Assembly (NCBI GenBank): GCA_013368325.1
Contig: JAACJK010000064.1
Coordinates: 469,886-533,885 of the forward strand
DNA length: 64,000 nucleotides
Reading direction: 5' to 3'
From: Ephemerocybe angulata
Lineage: Eukaryota; Basidiomycota; Agaricomycetes; Agaricales; Psathyrellaceae
The notes under the pieces were generated by a model. The model saw only the letters and a program-made list of their open reading frames with translations. It was not told the origin of the DNA and made no database searches. The first letter of the stretch is position 1. Each line of letters begins with the position of its first letter. Shown in pieces: positions 1 through 12,210 of the stretch. A program made the translations under genes and the position numbers.

Positions 1-728
1 CCATACAGGCCACATAAATAGCACAACCACTTCAGATGCACCAGACTATAAGTACTGGATGGCTTTCTACATGCCATGACACTGCCAGGACAGTATTATA
101 TTAGTATAACAAACGCACATCACAATCGGGGCCACGCTTTTCAAATTTCGCCGCTCCTCCCACTGGAGTCCCACTCACCCGGGAGGCGCGAAAACGGCAG
201 GGCCCAAAGCGGGTACAAAGTCCTCATCCCTAACTTTCGCCATTTTCCTGCCCAAATCCTCAGAGATAGAGCATCAAGCCCCCATTGTTCGGCAATGGGC
301 CTAAACAAAATCATGTCCTGGATATCATACAAGCCAAGCCAAGTTACAATGCACACTACAAGTTCACATTCATCAAAACTACACTAGACACACAAAATAA
401 GAGGTAATAAAGATAACCGAGCCAGAGTCACTTGAACCATGAGCGAATGTTCCAATGTCAGACGAAATGAGCGCGAAACGCGAGAGTAAAGTACGCAAGC
501 AGAAGAAACAACAAGAGCAAAAAGAGAGACAGAGGAAAACGAATGCCAATGCAAGGAAACAACGTGAGCAACGTGAACGGACTTGAATGAACAGACACAA
601 AACGAACGAAAACAATATCCAAAACACCACACATCATACGAAGCAACGAACCGAATCGAAAGGAAGAGAGAGAGCGAAAGCCGAACGATAAAAGATAAAC
701 GATAACCGCCACCCAACAACGAAGCCTA
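1..728. other. No gene seen (3' flank)
   Basis: I see no supportable coding exon here. Bases 380-720 are A/purine-rich on the + strand and give several overlapping minus-strand open frames full of Ser, Phe, Leu and Val, as expected from composition alone. The stretch lies downstream of the minus-strand gene ending at 729 and probably holds its 3' UTR. Confidence 0.5.
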
Positions 729-3337
729 TCACAACTCATCCTCCGGATCCCACCTCGAAATCTTGTCCAAAGGCCTCCAATAATACTGCTTATACTGTTT
801 TGTAACGCTCCTCTTCCCGGGGCGCGGCATCATACTCCTAATCAACGCCGCGCGGTCCTGGTCCTCATCCATCTCAGGGACATAAAACCACTGCGCCTCC
901 AAAGGACGATCAGAGTCATCCTGCACAACAAAAAAAACATAAAAGAAACTTATGATTAGCGCCGTCCCGTCACAGATAGATATCGGATCCGAAATGAAAA
1001 CCCGCAGACGACGTGCTGTGCACGAGGCAAGCGCCCGGCACCCCACATATAACCCAAATCCCAATCCACGAAACAAGAGAAGCCACGACTTACCTTCCCA
1101 CTACTATCCACCTTCCCAAACACCCCACTCCCCCTCCCCGCCATCCCATTCACAAGCACTCTCCCAATGACCTTCCTCCACTCCTTTTCCGTCTTCTCCG
1201 CCTTCAACCTGGGGTGCGCCTGCATGACCGTCCGGGCCACGAGCGACACGGGCATCGAGCTCGCGCGCGACGTCGCCATGCACTCAATAATCATGCCTTT
1301 CATCTCGGCATCACCCTCCTCCACGACGACTTGACTGTGCTCGGCCCCCTTCTGCGGCGACTCCAGTGCGAAGGCCTGCTGTGAGCGCTTCTTCGGCTGA
1401 CTCACACGTGTCTCCTTCGAGTCCTTCTCGGCACGGCGTTTCCGGGACTTGGCGCTCGCCGATTTTGAGGGTGGGTGGGGGAGGGCGTCGTCGGCGTCTT
1501 CGTCGTCGGTCTCGTGTCGTGCTGCGGAGCTCTTCTTCGATGCCTTCGCCGTACTGGATGAAGCGATGTTATCCCCACCGGTCCCGCTCGTACTTGCGCC
1601 CTGCTTCCGCTTCTTCGCCGGCACAACCCCCTCCAACCCCTCCCCACCCTCCGCTTTCCGTTTCGACGACGACGAAGTCCCTGAACTCGATGCCGAACCC
1701 GACGCCGCAGACCCCTGCACCCCCTGCTTCTTTCCCTTCTTCTTCCCCTCCGGCTTCGAAGGCGCCCCCGTCAAAACCTCGCTATTATGCACCTGCTCCC
1801 TCAACGGCCTCCCTCCCTCTTCCCTAACTCTCGGCTTCTGTGGCGGCCGCTTCTCTACAGCCACATTTTCATCAGGCGAGAGCGCCCTCGAGCTCGACCC
1901 GCTCGCCACGGACGACGCCGCCGACTTCGCCTTCGTGATCTGATGCAGGGTGGGGGCTTCGGCGAGGGTAGGTGAGGGGGCGATGATGTCGATTGTCTTG
2001 CGAGGGGCGTCGACGACGACGAGCTGTTCGGCATCGACGGTGGCGGCGTCGACGTCGTCGGCCTTGGAAACTGGGGCGAATTCTGAGATGGTTTCCACAA
2101 CTGGCTCGGCTGGGGTGGACTCGACGTCGATGGGCATGGAGTGCTGGAGGGACCATGGTCAACCAAACAGTGAACCCAATGCAAACCGATACACTACACT
2201 CACATCATCATCGCGAACAAGAGAAGGGGAGCTTGAAAGGAAAATGACGGCCAACTTTACGTTAACGCTCGAGTCGAGCGATTCGAGGTCCTCATCCAGA
2301 AGCAGGTCTTCCATCGGCATAAACGAGGGTGAAGACGGTGGGAGCGACAATGGCGAGACGGATCTCGACATCGAAGAGACACACCCGGACATGGGAGACA
2401 GGAGGGGCGATGACGGGGGTAGTGGGGAAGAATATTCAGGGAGGGCCTGGGGTTCTGGGGTGATTGGTCTGTCCGAATGTGGGGCGGAGGGAGATGAGGG
2501 GGCCAGTACCTCTTCCGACAGTTCCTGTCCATCGGCGTCATCGTGGGTCGGCTCTTCCACCAGAGCCTTCTCATGTGGAATGTCGGCGGGAAGAGGTTCA
2601 GATACCGGCCTGGATGCGCTTGGGAGATTTTCCGAGGGTTGGCGGGAGGGAGTGGGGACCGACTGACGCAAGCGGCGTATAGAAGAAAGGTTGGCGGTCG
2701 CCGACGGTTTGAGCGCCGTGGGGTCGTTCTTCCACTGCCCCCGCTCGGAGGACACTCGGAAGCAGGTGGATCGAAGGGTGCTGTAACCGAAGCTGAAAAT
2801 CCCATCATCCTCGGCACTGTCATCCTGGGCCATATCCTCTTCGCTGTCCGAGAAGTAAATGGACCCGTGACCAGGTGAGCTTTCGCTCGTGGTCTCCGAA
2901 TCAATCTCCGGCAGGCTAACGTCGGCATCGTCAACCGTGTAGTCGATCTCGAGCTCGGACGAAGGTGGGATGTCGTAGGCATCGTACTGGGGGTACCGAG
3001 CCTCAGAAATGTCGAAATGGTGAGTGGGCTTGTATGGCCGGGTCGCTTTGTACTCCCATGGCATCGGATCTTCCGAATGTCGCTGGAAGGCCGGGAGATC
3101 GATCCCATGGCCAATAGTGGGGCTGGAGTTGTGGATGAAGGCGTAGCTGTCGCTGTCACGGGCAGAGTACGGTGTCCGTGGGGGGGAGGAGGAGCGCGGC
3201 GGCGACGAGGAGCGGGCCATGGGCATCGTGGAGCGCTTGGACCACGACGACGGGGTTGGGTAAGCGTTTTCCGGGCGTTGAAAGCGGTCCTTCTGGACCC
3301 TGGATATTGCAGCGAGCGGCGGCGGGCGAGTGGACAT
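729..3337 (-). CDS. Large disordered nuclear-type protein, unrecognised
   Basis: I do not recognise this family. Two long open frames join into one three-exon gene of about 772 aa: exon 3337-2261, intron 2260-2144, exon 2143-1094, intron 1093-921, exon 920-729. Both introns have GT-AG ends and phase 0. The first ~620 residues are Ser/Pro/acid-rich and look disordered, with Lys/Arg patches resembling nuclear localisation signals (around residues 480-620). The last ~120 residues are compact: a helical stretch with MPVSLVARTVMQAHPRLK, then FGKVDS, then WFYVPEMDEDQDRAALI and YYWRPLDKISRWDPEDEL at the end. That block could be a winged-helix-like fold, but this is a guess. The start at 3337 (MSTRPPPLAAI) was preferred to the in-frame ATG at 3391 because it looks like a natural N-terminus; either is possible. 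Confidence 0.72.
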
Positions 3338-3391
3338 GGCTGTTGAGGTGATAAGGAGCCCCATCACGTGGGTTTGCTGGTCAACAGTCAA

Positions 3392-4854
3392 CGCGTTTTC
3401 GGACGGAGTCCCAACTTCCAGCTCCGCCGGTCACCAGATGAGCGCGTCGCGACGCGTCTGGCCCAGTCACCGCTCTGATGTAAGACGGAACCAGATTGTC
3501 AGGAACGCGGAAGCGGTTGCTTGGACTCACGAATGGCACCCTAAAGCCCCTCTGGAAGTCCTGGGTGGAAGACTCAGTCTTTCTGGCACATAGGGTGGAT
3601 TTCTCGGCCGAAGTCGTATACCAAGAAAAGCTTTCTGGGAGCAATTAGCAAAAATGGCTCTGAGCAATAGTTGCGAGGGGCTTACCTGACAAATTGCTCA
3701 GTTATGAGAAACTTTGGCACCGCAACATACTGAGCGACATTGGCCCATCACCCCGTGGTGCCAGGGCTCAATTCACTATAAAGCTTAGATGCACACACCG
3801 AGAGGCGGTGCGGCATCGAGCAATCTCGTCCTACCAAAAGGCCGTATTGACCGCGGCGCGTCCAGATGCGCCCCAGAATCTTCGTGCGATGCAGGTCGTA
3901 GTTATCAGCAAATTTAGATATCGGTAGGCTGCGACTGGCCGCGATTGCCGCACGGTCGGTGTGCCAAGCCCTGTTTCCAGGCAGCTCAAGCACAGGTATT
4001 GTAGAAACGGAGCTGGAAGGGTATAGCTCCGCAGCATGGTATGGCAAGGCTGTCTCAAGCCCTGGTTCCTGTGAACCTTTCCTCACCGGGTGAGACGCAT
4101 GGCACAGTGTAGTGCACGAGCGGTTACTGCGACTCTCGCGGACTCAGACAACCCTATATCCAAATCACACTCCTGATTCATCCTTGAGGTCAGTAGGTAC
4201 CTTCAAGTGACTAGAAAGCACCTCTCACCAAATACATAGTCTCCCCTCGACGATAAGTCGCCCAAGCCGCCACCCATTCAAATGACACCCCAAGCCCCTA
4301 GGCGATTCAGAGGGCCACCGCAATCACGGATCACCTTGCAAACGATCGCCAACCCGCCCAGGGCGATATTCACCACCTTTCAAGACCGCCATTACAGTAT
4401 ATCTGCACTGCAGGCCACGGTCTCCGTACATTGGAAAACTGAGCAACGAGGGGAAGGTGAAGGCAGGAAGAAACGTTGGCAAAATCGTTGTCCGCTCCAT
4501 TTAGCGTTAGCATCCCCGATTGGGCCCCACGTGTCCAATTATAGCCAGCGTTCACACGCTCTCATTGGCTCCCAGCCTTACCCCTGTCCAACGCAATTTG
4601 CTCCACCACTGGCGCTAGACTCGCTTGACCTTTACTCGAACGATTATGTTCGCTCGTAGAGTCCCTTGTATACTCTCGAGATTTCGCTCAGTACAGGCCC
4701 AGAGCTCTGGGAGCTGGGAGTTCCATGGCACTCGGACAGCCGCCGGGAAGCCTCCCAGGATCGACTCATGTCGTCATCGTGAGATAACGCATCAGTATAA
4801 GATCCCCAGTGGCAATCTAATCGTATTCCAGTCACTTCGACCTCTACATCCACC
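3392..4854. other. Divergent intergenic region
   Basis: About 1.4 kb between the minus-strand gene starting near 3337 and glyoxalase I on the plus strand. Short open frames occur on both strands, but none has a signal peptide, family motif or plausible splice partner. It must contain both promoters; I see no clear TATA box close to either start. Confidence 0.5.
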
Positions 4855-5757
4855 ATGCCTCGCGCCACAGAGACAGCCAGTTTCAAGGTATACATCCATG
4901 TCGCCTATGAATGAAAGAACGCGTCGCTGAGCCCAATGGATTGGCAGTTTAACCACACGATGTTGAGGGTAAAAGACCCCAAGGTCTCCCTCGACTTCTA
5001 CCAGAATGTACGTCGAAACGTTCTGGAAACCGTTGTTCGAGAAGCATAGATGGATCTCACCAACTTATACCCAGGTTATCGGAATGGATCTTCTTTCTGG
5101 TAAGCCGCACCGCGCCCTTTGAATCGCAACGCCAAAAGCGCGCCCGCTAACTGGAAACGCATCACGAACAGTCAAGAAGATGTCGGATTTCACCCTCTAC
5201 TTCCTCGCCTTCAACCACGAAGGGCGCGACCTCTCCCCCGAAGAAAAAGAAGCCTCGCGCTTCGGCCGCGAAGGTCAGCCTCCTTCCCTCCTTATCCCAC
5301 CAACCCTTCACCTCCCTTCACACACACCCATGCACGCAACTGAATACTAATACTAACTTCAATCAACCTGGTTCGCTAGGTGTCCTCGAGCTCACGCACA
5401 ATCACGGCACGGAGAACGACCCCGAGTTTAAGGGCTACGCCAGCGGGAACACCGATCCTGGACGCGGATTCGGACATATTGCGCTCACGGTGGCGGATGT
5501 TGACAAGGCTTGTGAGCGCTTTGATCAGCTTGGGGTGCAGTTTAAGAAGAGGCCTACGGATGGGAAGATGAGGCATATCGCGTTTATTTTGGATCCTGAT
5601 GGGTGAGTATTAAGGTTATGGTTTTCGGTGCTTACCTTTCTCTGGGAGTGTTCTTTCTGTTTCTTTGGAGTTGGGTGTGCGGCGACGCGATTACTGACGA
5701 CTTGTTTTTCTTTATAGTTACTGGATCGAAATTGTCCCTGATAGGATGCCTCTGTGA
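4855..5757 (+). CDS. GLO1: Glyoxalase I (lactoylglutathione lyase)
   Basis: Isomerises the glutathione hemithioacetal of methylglyoxal to S-lactoylglutathione, the first step of methylglyoxal detoxification in the cytosol. Six exons: 4855-4887, 4948-5007, 5075-5099, 5172-5273, 5380-5602, 5718-5757, all GT-AG and in phase, giving 160 aa. Vicinal-oxygen-chelate motifs are clear: [52 protein letters not shown] and FILDPDGYWIEIVP. The metal ligands expected from the family are His in FNH (human has Gln here; yeast and bacterial enzymes have His), Glu in LELTHN, His in GFGHIA and Glu in YWIEI. It is the single-domain form, about half the length of the duplicated yeast Glo1. Exon 3 is only 25 nt. 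Confidence 0.96.
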
Positions 5758-6335
5758 CTTCATGGTGGGAAGGAAACGAAATACCCCCCGAGGGATACCA
5801 AACTGTAGTCTGTAACAACAAGAACCTACCATCAATATACTAAATACTATCTTTCCAAGGCTCGTTCTGCGATCAAGCCATCCAGGCCGATAAAAACTTT
5901 AACAACTAGATTCTAGACCATGTCCGATGCGTGTCCTTCCTATACCTCACTGAGGCTCACGGACAAAGTTCACCGCGCCACAATGCATTTCTTCATGACG
6001 CCTTCGCCATTATAGCGCCAAGAATGACAGAAGGCCCCTGAGAAGGGGGCTCGTCGGAGGCACGTAGTCAGCGTTTCACCTATAACTCTGACATCTTACT
6101 TGCCACGGCATCCATCGGCCTCTCTCAGTATTCATCGACTTCGTAATGAGTGCACGGCTTCCCTCCGGGGTGTGTAAAGCACCGGAGACGCTGTGGCTGA
6201 GGCCTGCGCTGAAGAAGCATTGGAACGACGGGGAGTGTCGTCCGTGGCTGCCTGTGTGGTGCCACGCAGTTATGGGTTGTTCGGTGGGGCTCGGACTGAG
6301 TTTTCCCGGCGTCTACTAAAGCGGAGCTTGCGAGG
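5758..6335. other. Intergenic, upstream of the repeat-protein gene
   Basis: No coding feature supported. It contains the 3' flank of glyoxalase I and the upstream region of the secreted repeat-protein gene. Confidence 0.5.
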
Positions 6336-6342
6336 TATAAAA
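6336..6342 (+). promoter_or_regulatory. TATA box of the secreted repeat-protein gene
   Basis: TATAAAA about 117 nt upstream of the ATG at 6459, in the context GAGGTATAAAAGG. Its position fits a 5' UTR of about 90 nt, which is purine-poor with CTTCATTC-type stretches before the start codon. Confidence 0.7.
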
Positions 6343-6458
6343 GGTGGTGGGGGAGTGTGGTTGGAAGTCAAGAAGTTAGCCAGACAGCCAGCTTCATTCT
6401 ACCTCCTCTTCTTTCTTTACTTCGATAATCGTCTCTACTGTATTAAACCCCAAGCAAG

Positions 6459-7200
6459 ATGATTGGACTCCCCACTCTTGTTCTCGTTCTCTCCCAGCTC
6501 TCGCAGAGGTACGTCCGTCGACATTCAACCATATTCCCTGTCTGACCAGTTATTCGACGGTTATAGTTATGTTGGCGCGCTCCCTGCGCTTAGCAGCAGC
6601 AGTGTGACTGCGACCTTTAGTTCGTCTAGCAGTGCTACCGCTACGGGTCCCTCCAGCAGCAGTGCTACGGCCACTTTCTCTTGGCCCTCGTCGAGCAGCA
6701 GTGCTACCGCGACTTTCTCCTGGCCCCCGTCGAGCAGCGCGACCGCTACTGGACCTTCCAGCAGCAGCGCAACCGCGACTTTCTCCAGCAGCAGCGCTAC
6801 CACTCCTGGACCTTCCAGCAGCAGCGGGACCGCGACTTTCTCCAGCAGCAGCGCAACCGCTACCGGTCCCTCGAGCAGCAGTGCAACCGCTACCTTCTCT
6901 TGGCCCTCGTCGAGCAGCGCTACCGCTACTGGACCTTCCAGCAGCAGCGGGACCGCGACTTTCTCCAGCAGCAGCGCAACCGCTACCGTTCCCTCGAGCA
7001 GCAGTGCAACCGCTACCTTCTCTTGGCCCTCGTCGAGCAGCGCTACCGCTACTGGACCTTCCAGCAGCAGCGGCACGCCCACCTTTTCTTGGCCCTCGTC
7101 CAGCAGCGCTACCGCTACTGCTACGGGACCTTCGAGCAGCAGCGCGACTGCGACCTGGACCTTCACTTCCAGCAGCAGCGCCACGGCCACCTTCGTCTAG
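6459..7200 (+). CDS. Secreted Ser/Thr/Ala-rich repeat protein
   Basis: Two exons: 6459-6508 and 6567-7200, with a 58-nt intron carrying a CTGAC branch-point-like sequence, giving 227 aa. The first exon encodes MIGLPTLVLVLSQLSQ, a typical signal peptide, so the ATG at 6459 is preferred over the longer open frame, which would need a TTG start. The mature protein is almost wholly built from imperfect repeats of the type SSSSATATGPSSSSATATFSW. It has no Cys and no hydrophobic C-terminal tail, so no GPI anchor is predicted. Such Ser/Thr-rich proteins are usually heavily O-mannosylated wall or extracellular proteins; that role is inferred from composition only. A strong TATA box suggests regulated, possibly high, expression. 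Confidence 0.75.
6595..7197 (+). repeat. Coding repeat array (Ser/Ala/Thr)
   Basis: Short imperfect tandem units built from AGCAGCAGCG and GCGACCGCTAC-type blocks. Several 100-nt stretches recur almost exactly, for example around 6896-7010 and 7012-7075. Because the units lack stop codons in most frames, long shadow frames appear on both strands. Confidence 0.85.
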
Positions 7201-7900
7201 CAGCGCGATCGCCACTGCTACGTTCTTGTAGTTCCCCTCTTTCTTGATCTACTTACTGAATGCCTCACTTCCCTCTGTTTGTCGACTCTTCCACAATAAT
7301 CATGTTGTTTTGGAGGGTAAATATACTATTATATACTGTTTGACCAGCTCGCTGCGTGGCTTGAGAGTCTTCAAAAACAAGGACTTGTAATCGTATCCCG
7401 ATGCCTTCGGGAAAGCTGCTCGGCTACCGGCAATGATCGTCGGCCGAGATATCCGGGCTGGGCGCTTAATTTCGGTTTCGCGGCAGGAAACAGTAAACTG
7501 AGTTCGGCCTGGGCGACCCTGCCCGCTTCGCCAGGCGAGTTGAAGCAAAGCTACAAAAGCCAAACGAAAAGCTGGAGCATATGTAGCTCGAAAACAATGC
7601 AATATTCCAACAACAACAGGGATGGTTAGGACAGGGTATATGTATGTGGCAAAAATGATAGCGTCCACGTCCAACGCCGAAGTGGGATATTTACAACTTC
7701 GAAACGAGACATGGAGGTGTGAGGAGGAGTCGGAGGTGCGGAGGTGTACAGGACTCGGATGATGTTCGAGGGACGGAGAGGTCCGTAGGGTGAGAGGTGG
7801 TCGGGCTTAGCCGTCGTGGCGAATCGCCGGTTTCGACAAACTCGACAAACGTGAGACGGCCGTTTCATGATGTCGAGAGGCGCCGAGGTCGGCCGTTGCT
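7201..7900. other. Intergenic, no gene supported
   Basis: Between two convergent genes. Two minus-strand open frames (7300-7674 and 7626-7904) overlap and show no family motif. One begins with a hydrophobic stretch, but nothing else supports it. Confidence 0.5.
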
Positions 7901-9324
7901 TCATGTCAAAAGGTGAACGTGTTGAAGGCCAAACAGCATCACGACGCTAAGTGCCAAGAACAGTGCCGAGATGGGGTGTGAGGGCGAGCTAGAGTTACGG
8001 CCGGGCTTGTTGGCGCCTTTCGGTAGGGACGAGTCGGGTACGCCAGGGGCAGTCCAGTCTACAAGTTTGAGTATCAGTGTCTGGTGTCGGGGAAGGGAAG
8101 GAGGAAGACGCACTGATGTATTGGAGGCCGAGTGCGTTGATGGCGCCGTTCTGATCAATCATACCGTTGTCCTGAATGGTTTGACCTTAATCAGAAACTC
8201 ATTGAATGTAGGCCGTAATGAATGACCCTAACAAGGAGGGCAAGCCAAGGCCGGCGCCATGGCTCTAGGACATGGGCATCAGCGCATAAGCATGCCCGGG
8301 CTGCCGCCCCAGAACTAATAGAATCCCCGAGAGACGTACATAAAAAGAAGGAGAGAATTGGGGCTCACTGGGTTAACGTTCCGCGTATTCTTCATGGCAC
8401 CAAACCATGCGTACCGCTCGATCCAAGTTGTTGAGTCCATCCACTCTTGAGTAGCCTTGAGGTAATCGGCAATTTCTGCGGCTGTAGCTATTCGATTGTG
8501 GCCCGAGAAATCATGGTCGGCCCACTCCGTGACCCAGACGGGCTTCTTGAAGGTCTCGTACATGTCGGTCACGTACCTGATGAAGTCTGTCGCGTTTGTG
8601 CCATAGTGGTCTAGAACAAGGGTGTGTAGGCATGAGCTTAGAAGGCAAAAGGGATGGTAGCATCGAGGGAGGGACGTACGGACGACGAGGAAATCGTAGT
8701 TGCAGCCCCCAGCACAGGCGGTATTCCAATCGAGATGCCATTGCTTTCCGTAGCCTGCGCTCGTTGTTCCGGGGCTACCGAGGCGTATTCCTTCAGCGCG
8801 TAAGGGCTCCAGGTGGTCTTGCCAGACTTTGGCGCCCTGTTCTGGGGTCAAATGCGCTTGGCCTTCGTGATCTGGCCTAGACGCGAGCCATTCAACCTCC
8901 AACCTGCGAGGCTCACGAGAAGAAGACGCACTCGTTCATGCCCATAACGGCTGTTGTGTCCTTCTTGTTCTTCAGGACGTTCTTGATGTCCTTGTCCCAA
9001 GTTTTTATTGAAGCTTCGTCTCCCCAGAGCATGGGGACGAACTCGAGGCCTGCGTCATAGTTGATTGGGCCAGAGATCCAAGTATAATACCTACATACCG
9101 CGCGTAAGAGAGAAGTCAATCTGAAGGTTCGCGGGACCGCTGAAAGTTACGCGACGGACGTACCAAGACACCTTTCCAGTCCCCGCAAACTGACCCATAC
9201 TGACTGTATCTCCGTTCGGCCATGCGAGTCCAGCTTTTGAGGTCTGTGTGACTGCCGCGAACGTAGTGGAGGCTCCGAGGAGCGTGAGGAGGGCGAGAAA
9301 ACGAAACGCGCTCAGGCTGGTCAT
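7901..9324 (-). CDS. GPI-anchored GH128 beta-1,3-glucanase
   Basis: Predicted cell-wall endo-beta-1,3-glucanase of glycoside hydrolase family 128 (Asl1-like catalytic core). Six exons: 9324-9164, 9090-8932, 8876-8680, 8610-8369, 8171-8114, 8058-7901, all in phase, 324 aa. The N-terminus MTSLSAFRFLALLTLLGAS is a signal peptide. Core motifs are YYTWISGP, LEFVPMLWG, GMNEPDHEGQAHLTPEQGA (Glu of NEP is the expected acid/base), the lid region NYDFLVVHHYGTNATDFI, and KKPVWVTEWADHD (Glu of TEW the expected nucleophile). The C-terminus has an Asn/Ser linker (GRNSSSPS) followed by a hydrophobic tail (ISALFLALSVVMLFGL), as in a GPI-anchor signal. An upstream in-frame ATG at 9378 would spoil the signal peptide. 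The likely role is wall remodelling or glucan turnover. Confidence 0.92.
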
Positions 9325-10748
9325 AGTGTCGACGACGATGAACTGCGACACAAGACAAGGAGAATATTCGCCGGTCACTGTGGGGGTTTATACAATTCAA
9401 CGGGAAGAGCCGAAGAGTTGTTGTCAATGCCAAGGAACCGACGTCAATCACACGAGATGCGTGAAGTTGAGATAAGAGACGCGAATTGAAGGAGAGTGGG
9501 TGTTAAAAGAGTGACTGGGAGGATGCAGAGAGCGAGAGGCGAAGCATAAACGAACACGGAGGAGAGGGGAAAGGGAAAGAACGGAAAACCGGGGAGGATC
9601 CCGCAAAACTTTCAATCCGACTTGATAAGCACCGACGCCCCACTCACTTGTCCCTCGCACCTGGCCTTCATCATCAAAACGGCATACATACACAGTGACA
9701 CGAGTCCAGTTTTCCGTTAGCCTTTTCATACCGAGTGTCAGCGCCATTTAATTAGATATGAATGTGGGGTAGAGCGTTCACCTTGGCGTTCACCCACTTC
9801 TGGGCCCTGGGCGCTTCTCTTCCCGACATTGAGGAGAAGCCAATCTATGGCAGGCGCCAAAGCAGTAGTTATCCCAGCTCTAGCTTGACTTCAAGACCTT
9901 TTTCGCTTGGCTTCGCTTGCCAAGACTAGAAACCGGAGAATCCTGACCGCTGACAGACAGAGCTTGACCAAGATCGAGACTCAAGAGAGTTTGCCAGTCC
10001 CCTTGTTTCTCGAGGTAACCACCATTGCCGCTGTCATCGATTCATCCAGCGTCTGATGGGAGTGCACATACGCCGAGGCCAAAATGGGCTGGTTCAGGGA
10101 GGTCGACCGTCGACGGTAGACACAAGGGTCGACGGTGGTGCAGAAGGTTCAAGCTTTCAAGGTTGGGCATGGTTGCTGACGAAGAACGAAACAGAGTTGA
10201 GATTTCCTTTTGATCGACCGTCATCATCGCTCCTCAAGCTTCAAGACTAAGTGGCTGGGACGATCACCAGGCGGAGCTCCCTCCAGACCATGGAATCCTG
10301 AATGGGAGAGGAAGAAGGGAAGACCACACGGTAAATTTTAGTGGCCGTGTGGGGCATATTTCAACACCTTCAGGCTGTCCTTCTTGACTGTTCGATGGTC
10401 AGCCAGCAAGGTATTGAGATCGCGCCACAACTAATAGTATATGTCTAATGCTTGCCTTCATGCTCATAGTAACTGTGCTGGTGAGCTGTATCTTGAGGAC
10501 CGAGAGAGTTTGAACCAGAGATACGCAACAAACCTAGAAACACATATGTTACAAAAGACGCCAGTAGTAGTTTCAAAGCTAGAGCGTATATGTCGGGCAC
10601 AAACAGTGGTAATAGGAGTCATGGTATGTCAGTAGGAAATGGTCATGATGATAGTACAAGAACAAAAAGAGCAAATATGCAGATCCGATAGAAAAAGGCT
10701 TGAAGGAGGAGGAGGGGTAGCATTACATCCGCAGAGGGGAAATGGAAG
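9325..10748. other. Intergenic, no gene supported
   Basis: About 1.4 kb containing the GH128 promoter (minus strand) and the 3' flank of ATG3. Short frames on both strands lack motifs. I see no RNA gene here. Confidence 0.5.
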
Positions 10749-12210
10749 TTAGAACGAAGTCGTCGAATCGACCTCGATAGTGGGCACGATCGATGCAATA
10801 AACTTTAGGAACACCACCAAGTAGAAGTCGACCCTCATACCCTCTGGCTCCTCATCGCCCTCCTGAGTGGCAATCTGCTCCTTCGTTGACCCACTTGACT
10901 TCCGACCGAACCACTTCTTCTTTTCCTTCCCTTGCGTGGTCGCAGATGAAGGTCCGGATTTAGCTTGCTGTGCGAGCTGCTCCGCAACGACGCTGTTGTT
11001 CATGCGCTCGATAACCTTCTTCATGACACTCGAGTGCTTGCAAGGGTGCACGGAAGCGGCTTGCAGGGAGGCGGAGTGGATGAAGGGTTCGATTGTCACG
11101 GTCTTCTGTGCATGATCGGCAGAGATATCTTGGAAGATTTGTTGGGGTGTGAGAGGTTTGCCATTCTGCGCGAAATTGTCAGTTGGGAGGTCTTTGAGGT
11201 AAAAGATAACGACGCACCTCATTGTAGCCAATGAGCCAAACTCGAGGTGTCTGATAGTACTTGTCGTACGTGATCATGACGTCGTACGTCCTAACCTGGA
11301 GTAGATTCGACCTGAGCGCCTCAGTTGGACTAAGAGGGTCGTCAGCGGCAGCTCACAGAGTTCGCACCCGAAAGACTCACTTGGCCGCAGAGGGCGCTGG
11401 TGTGGGTTTCGCTGCAGTGGCCTCATCGCCTTCTTCAAGGTCGTCCTCTTCCATATCAGGAATATCGTCGAGATCAGGCGTATCCAGCGCAGCCGCCCCC
11501 GAGTCACCCTGCCCTCCTAGCGATAAGCCTCCGACGCCTCGTGCAATCTCATCGCCATCATCGTCCGGGATCTCGGTGAGGGCGGCAGAGTCAGCCCCTG
11601 GGTTGTCAGAAGCCTTGCGGCCTGCGTGTGTCTCGACCCACTCATCCCCCTCAGCTCCACCTGTACCCTCTCCAAATGAAACCAATCTCTCAGCATCCTC
11701 GTCTGCGTCGGTGTAGGCCAGAGATTGGGCGCGTCTGAGGCAGGGAACGCCGCGGGTAACGAGATATTGCTTCTCCCGGGGCAGGAAGTCGCGTGCTTTC
11801 GAGTCGTCGCCTTTCTCCCTGTTCACGGCGAGGGAGATCTAGGTTAGGATACCGATTTCGACCGTTCAGTTATTGCTGTTGAAACCGCCACTCACCATGT
11901 CCATACGGGAAACTTGTAGACCAGGAAATCACCGGCCGCTACGAACTCCTCTGTACCCTCATTTCAGCTCCCATACGCGTATCTTGGGACGAGACCGGTA
12001 CACACCAGGTGTGATACGCCCATGCTCCTTGAACTTGCTCTCCTTGAGAACCTGGCGAGTCGTTCTCCTAGATCAGTGCCTGTCGATCGTGGGGTGGATT
12101 GACACTCACTGGGCTCAGGTACTCGCGCATCGCGAAGATAGAGGACTACGGCATAGTGAGCTACTGGAATTAGGACGTTCTTGGGGTTGTGTTACCTGTA
12201 GAGCCTGCAT
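10749..12210 (-). CDS. ATG3: Autophagy E2-like enzyme Atg3
   Basis: E2-like enzyme that conjugates Atg8 to phosphatidylethanolamine in autophagosome formation. Seven exons: 12210-12196 (only 15 nt, MQALQ), 12145-12110, 12051-12006, 11950-11896, 11818-11381, 11329-11218, 11165-10749; all phases close and give 372 aa, a little longer than yeast Atg3 (310 aa). Family blocks in order: [77 protein letters not shown], then the acidic flexible region, then [20 protein letters not shown], and the catalytic [17 protein letters not shown] with the active Cys. The extreme C-terminus ([20 protein letters not shown]) corresponds to the last strand and helix. Extra length comes from Lys/Ser/Glu-rich sequence after the catalytic helix. 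Confidence 0.98.

Noticed and set aside
379..739. Overlapping minus-strand frames rich in Phe, Ser, Val, Leu
   Set aside because: Explained by a purine-rich plus strand; no start context, no splice partner, no motif.
6550..7215. Long minus-strand and other-frame open frames over the Ser/Ala repeat
   Set aside because: The repeat units lack stops in most frames; only the plus-strand frame has a signal peptide and a proper start.
7300..7904. Two overlapping minus-strand open frames with a hydrophobic start and a CRVCRNRR stretch
   Set aside because: No family match, no consistent exon model, and convergent 3' flanks of real genes occupy the region.
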